Source: Cytophagales bacterium | GTDB taxonomy: Bacteria; Bacteroidota; Bacteroidia; Cytophagales; Spirosomataceae | DNA: 5,724 nucleotides | Direction of reading: 5' to 3' | Assembly (NCBI GenBank): GCA_028868395.1 | Contig: JAGWUO010000091.1 | Span: forward strand, 1 to 5,724 | Shown here: positions 4,746 through 5,724 of the stretch, piece after piece | How positions within the stretch are numbered: position 1 is the stretch's first letter | How the letters are laid out: every line of letters begins with the position of its first letter | The notes under the pieces: generated by a model | What the model saw: the letters and a program-made list of their open reading frames with translations, nothing else | The model's database searches: none | What the model was told of the DNA's origin: nothing | Position numbers and translations under genes: made by a program

Positions 4746-5724
4746 GTGCACCTTTACCTCCATATCCCTTTCTGTAGGCAAGCCTGCCATTATTGCGACT
4801 TCCATTTTTCGACTAATGCGAGCCGGAAAGAAGAAATGGTCGAGGCAATCTGTCGAGAAATTTCGGAGCAAAAAGACTATTTAAAAGGTGCGGAACTACA
4901 AACAATCTATTTTGGCGGAGGAACCCCTTCCCTCTTATCGGCTACGGATTTAGATACGATTTTCAACACGATTCGAAGCATCCATCCCGTTAGCAGCGAC
5001 GCAGAAATCACCCTTGAGGCGAACCCAGAAGATTTAACGCTGGATTATTGCCATTTGATTGCCTCAAAAGGCATCAATCGCCTGAGTATCGGTATTCAAT
5101 CCTTTCAGGAAAAAAACCTAGTCTTGATGAATCGAAACCATCAGACATCCGATTCGATTCAAGCGATTCAAAATGCCCAAAAAGCAGGAATTACCAATAT
5201 CAGCATCGATTTGATTTATGGAATTCCAGGCAACTCTGAAGCAGATTTAGCAGAAGATCTAGAAAAAGCTACCTCGCTGGGTGTCCAACACATTTCAGCC
5301 TATAGCCTAACAGTCGAACCTAAAACGGTTTTTGGTGTGCAAAAAAAGAAAGGTGCCTTCCAAGAAATCCCCGATTCTGCCATGGCAACAGCGTTTATGC
5401 AGGTCAGAGATTATTTAGAATCAAAAGGTTACGAGGGTTACGAAACCTCTAATTTTGCAAAAGAAGGCCATTATTCTGTTCACAACACTAGTTATTGGCA
5501 ACAAGAACCCTATTTAGGCGTTGGTCCATCAGCGCATAGTTTCAATGTCCATTCAAGGCAATGGAATGTAGCCAATAATGCCAAATACATGACCTCAGGT
5601 CTCGCATTAGCAGAAAAAGAGGAACTAAGCCCAGCAGATCAACTGAATGAATACCTGATGGTCCGCTTGAGAACAAAATGGGGAATAGACCTGAATTATG
5701 TACGTGAGAGCTTCGAAAAAATGG
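4746..5724 (+). CDS. hemW: HemW, radical SAM haem chaperone (HemN-like), 3' end cut by the right edge
   Basis: Radical SAM protein related to coproporphyrinogen III dehydrogenase HemN but, by family knowledge, a haem-binding chaperone. The 326 complete codons run open to the edge; the family is usually about 375-380 residues. The [4Fe-4S] motif is CRQACHYC (C10, C14, C17). It is followed by DF, lacking HemN's fourth Cys, which argues for HemW. Next come FGGGTPS (56-62), LEANPEDL (90-97), RLSIGIQSF (112-120), IDLIYGIPG (154-162) and ETSNFA (233-238). HNTSYW (246-251) matches the HNxxYW haem-binding signature of HemW. The GTG at 4746-4748 is chosen because an in-frame TGA lies at 4725-4727, no other usual start codon lies between, and the first ATG comes only after the Cys motif; GTG gives VHLYLHIPFC, the normal family N-terminus. 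It starts 4 bases after the M16 stop, so it belongs to that operon. Part of the C-terminal domain is outside the window. Confidence 0.93.
   Translation, partial: MHLYLHIPFCRQACHYCDFHFSTNASRKEEMVEAICREISEQKDYLKGAELQTIYFGGGTPSLLSATDLDTIFNTIRSIHPVSSDAEITLEANPEDLTLDYCHLIASKGINRLSIGIQSFQEKNLVLMNRNHQTSDSIQAIQNAQKAGITNISIDLIYGIPGNSEADLAEDLEKATSLGVQHISAYSLTVEPKTVFGVQKKKGAFQEIPDSAMATAFMQVRDYLESKGYEGYETSNFAKEGHYSVHNTSYWQQEPYLGVGPSAHSFNVHSRQWNVANNAKYMTSGLALAEKEELSPADQLNEYLMVRLRTKWGIDLNYVRESFEKM

Noticed and set aside
5048..5239. 63-codon plus-strand open frame inside hemW
   Set aside because: It is out of frame with the conserved radical SAM core and has no identifiable features.
4746..5724. Annotation as HemN coproporphyrinogen III dehydrogenase
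   Set aside because: The fourth cysteine of HemN is missing and the HNxxYW signature of HemW is present, so the haem chaperone is the better call.

Overview
This 5,724-base window looks like ordinary chromosomal DNA from a Bacteroidota bacterium, probably Cytophagales-like. I infer this from three things. The best promoter matches fit the Bacteroidota pattern (TTG/TTTG, a spacer of about 19-23 bases, then TAnnTTTG). No start codon has a Shine-Dalgarno sequence. The protein variants (type 2 PyrF, stand-alone PyrR next to PyrB, M16B peptidase next to HemW) suit that phylum. The genus cannot be fixed from the sequence alone.

Layout, left to right. (1) The 5' part of pyrF on the minus strand (1-353, running off the left edge) encodes orotidine 5'-phosphate decarboxylase. 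(2) An 88-base divergent intergenic region (354-441) holds two overlapping, oppositely oriented promoters. (3) A plus-strand group follows: rfbC (442-981), pyrR (1007-1549) and pyrB (1552-2472). A second -7 box sits just 5 bases upstream of the pyrR start. (4) A minus-strand family 9 glycosyltransferase (2445-3443) has its 3' end overlapping that of pyrB by 28 bases. (5) A 68-base divergent region (3444-3511) leads to a plus-strand pair: an M16 zinc peptidase (3512-4741) and hemW (4746 to the right edge). HemW starts with GTG and is truncated by the window.

How the genes relate. PyrB catalyses the committed step of de novo UMP synthesis and PyrF the last step. PyrR is a PRPP-binding protein of the regulator/uracil phosphoribosyltransferase family. 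RfbC makes dTDP-4-dehydro-L-rhamnose and the GT9 enzyme probably transfers a sugar in envelope glycan assembly, so cell-surface polysaccharide genes are interleaved with pyrimidine genes. The M16 peptidase and HemW form a separate two-gene unit joining proteolysis to haem handling, probably by genomic habit rather than by shared pathway.

No mobile element, CRISPR array, RNA gene or defence-like module is visible, and I see no convincing previously undescribed system. The points most worth a second look concern regulation: the interlocked pyrF/rfbC promoters, and a PyrR whose own promoter would leave no leader RNA for classical attenuation.
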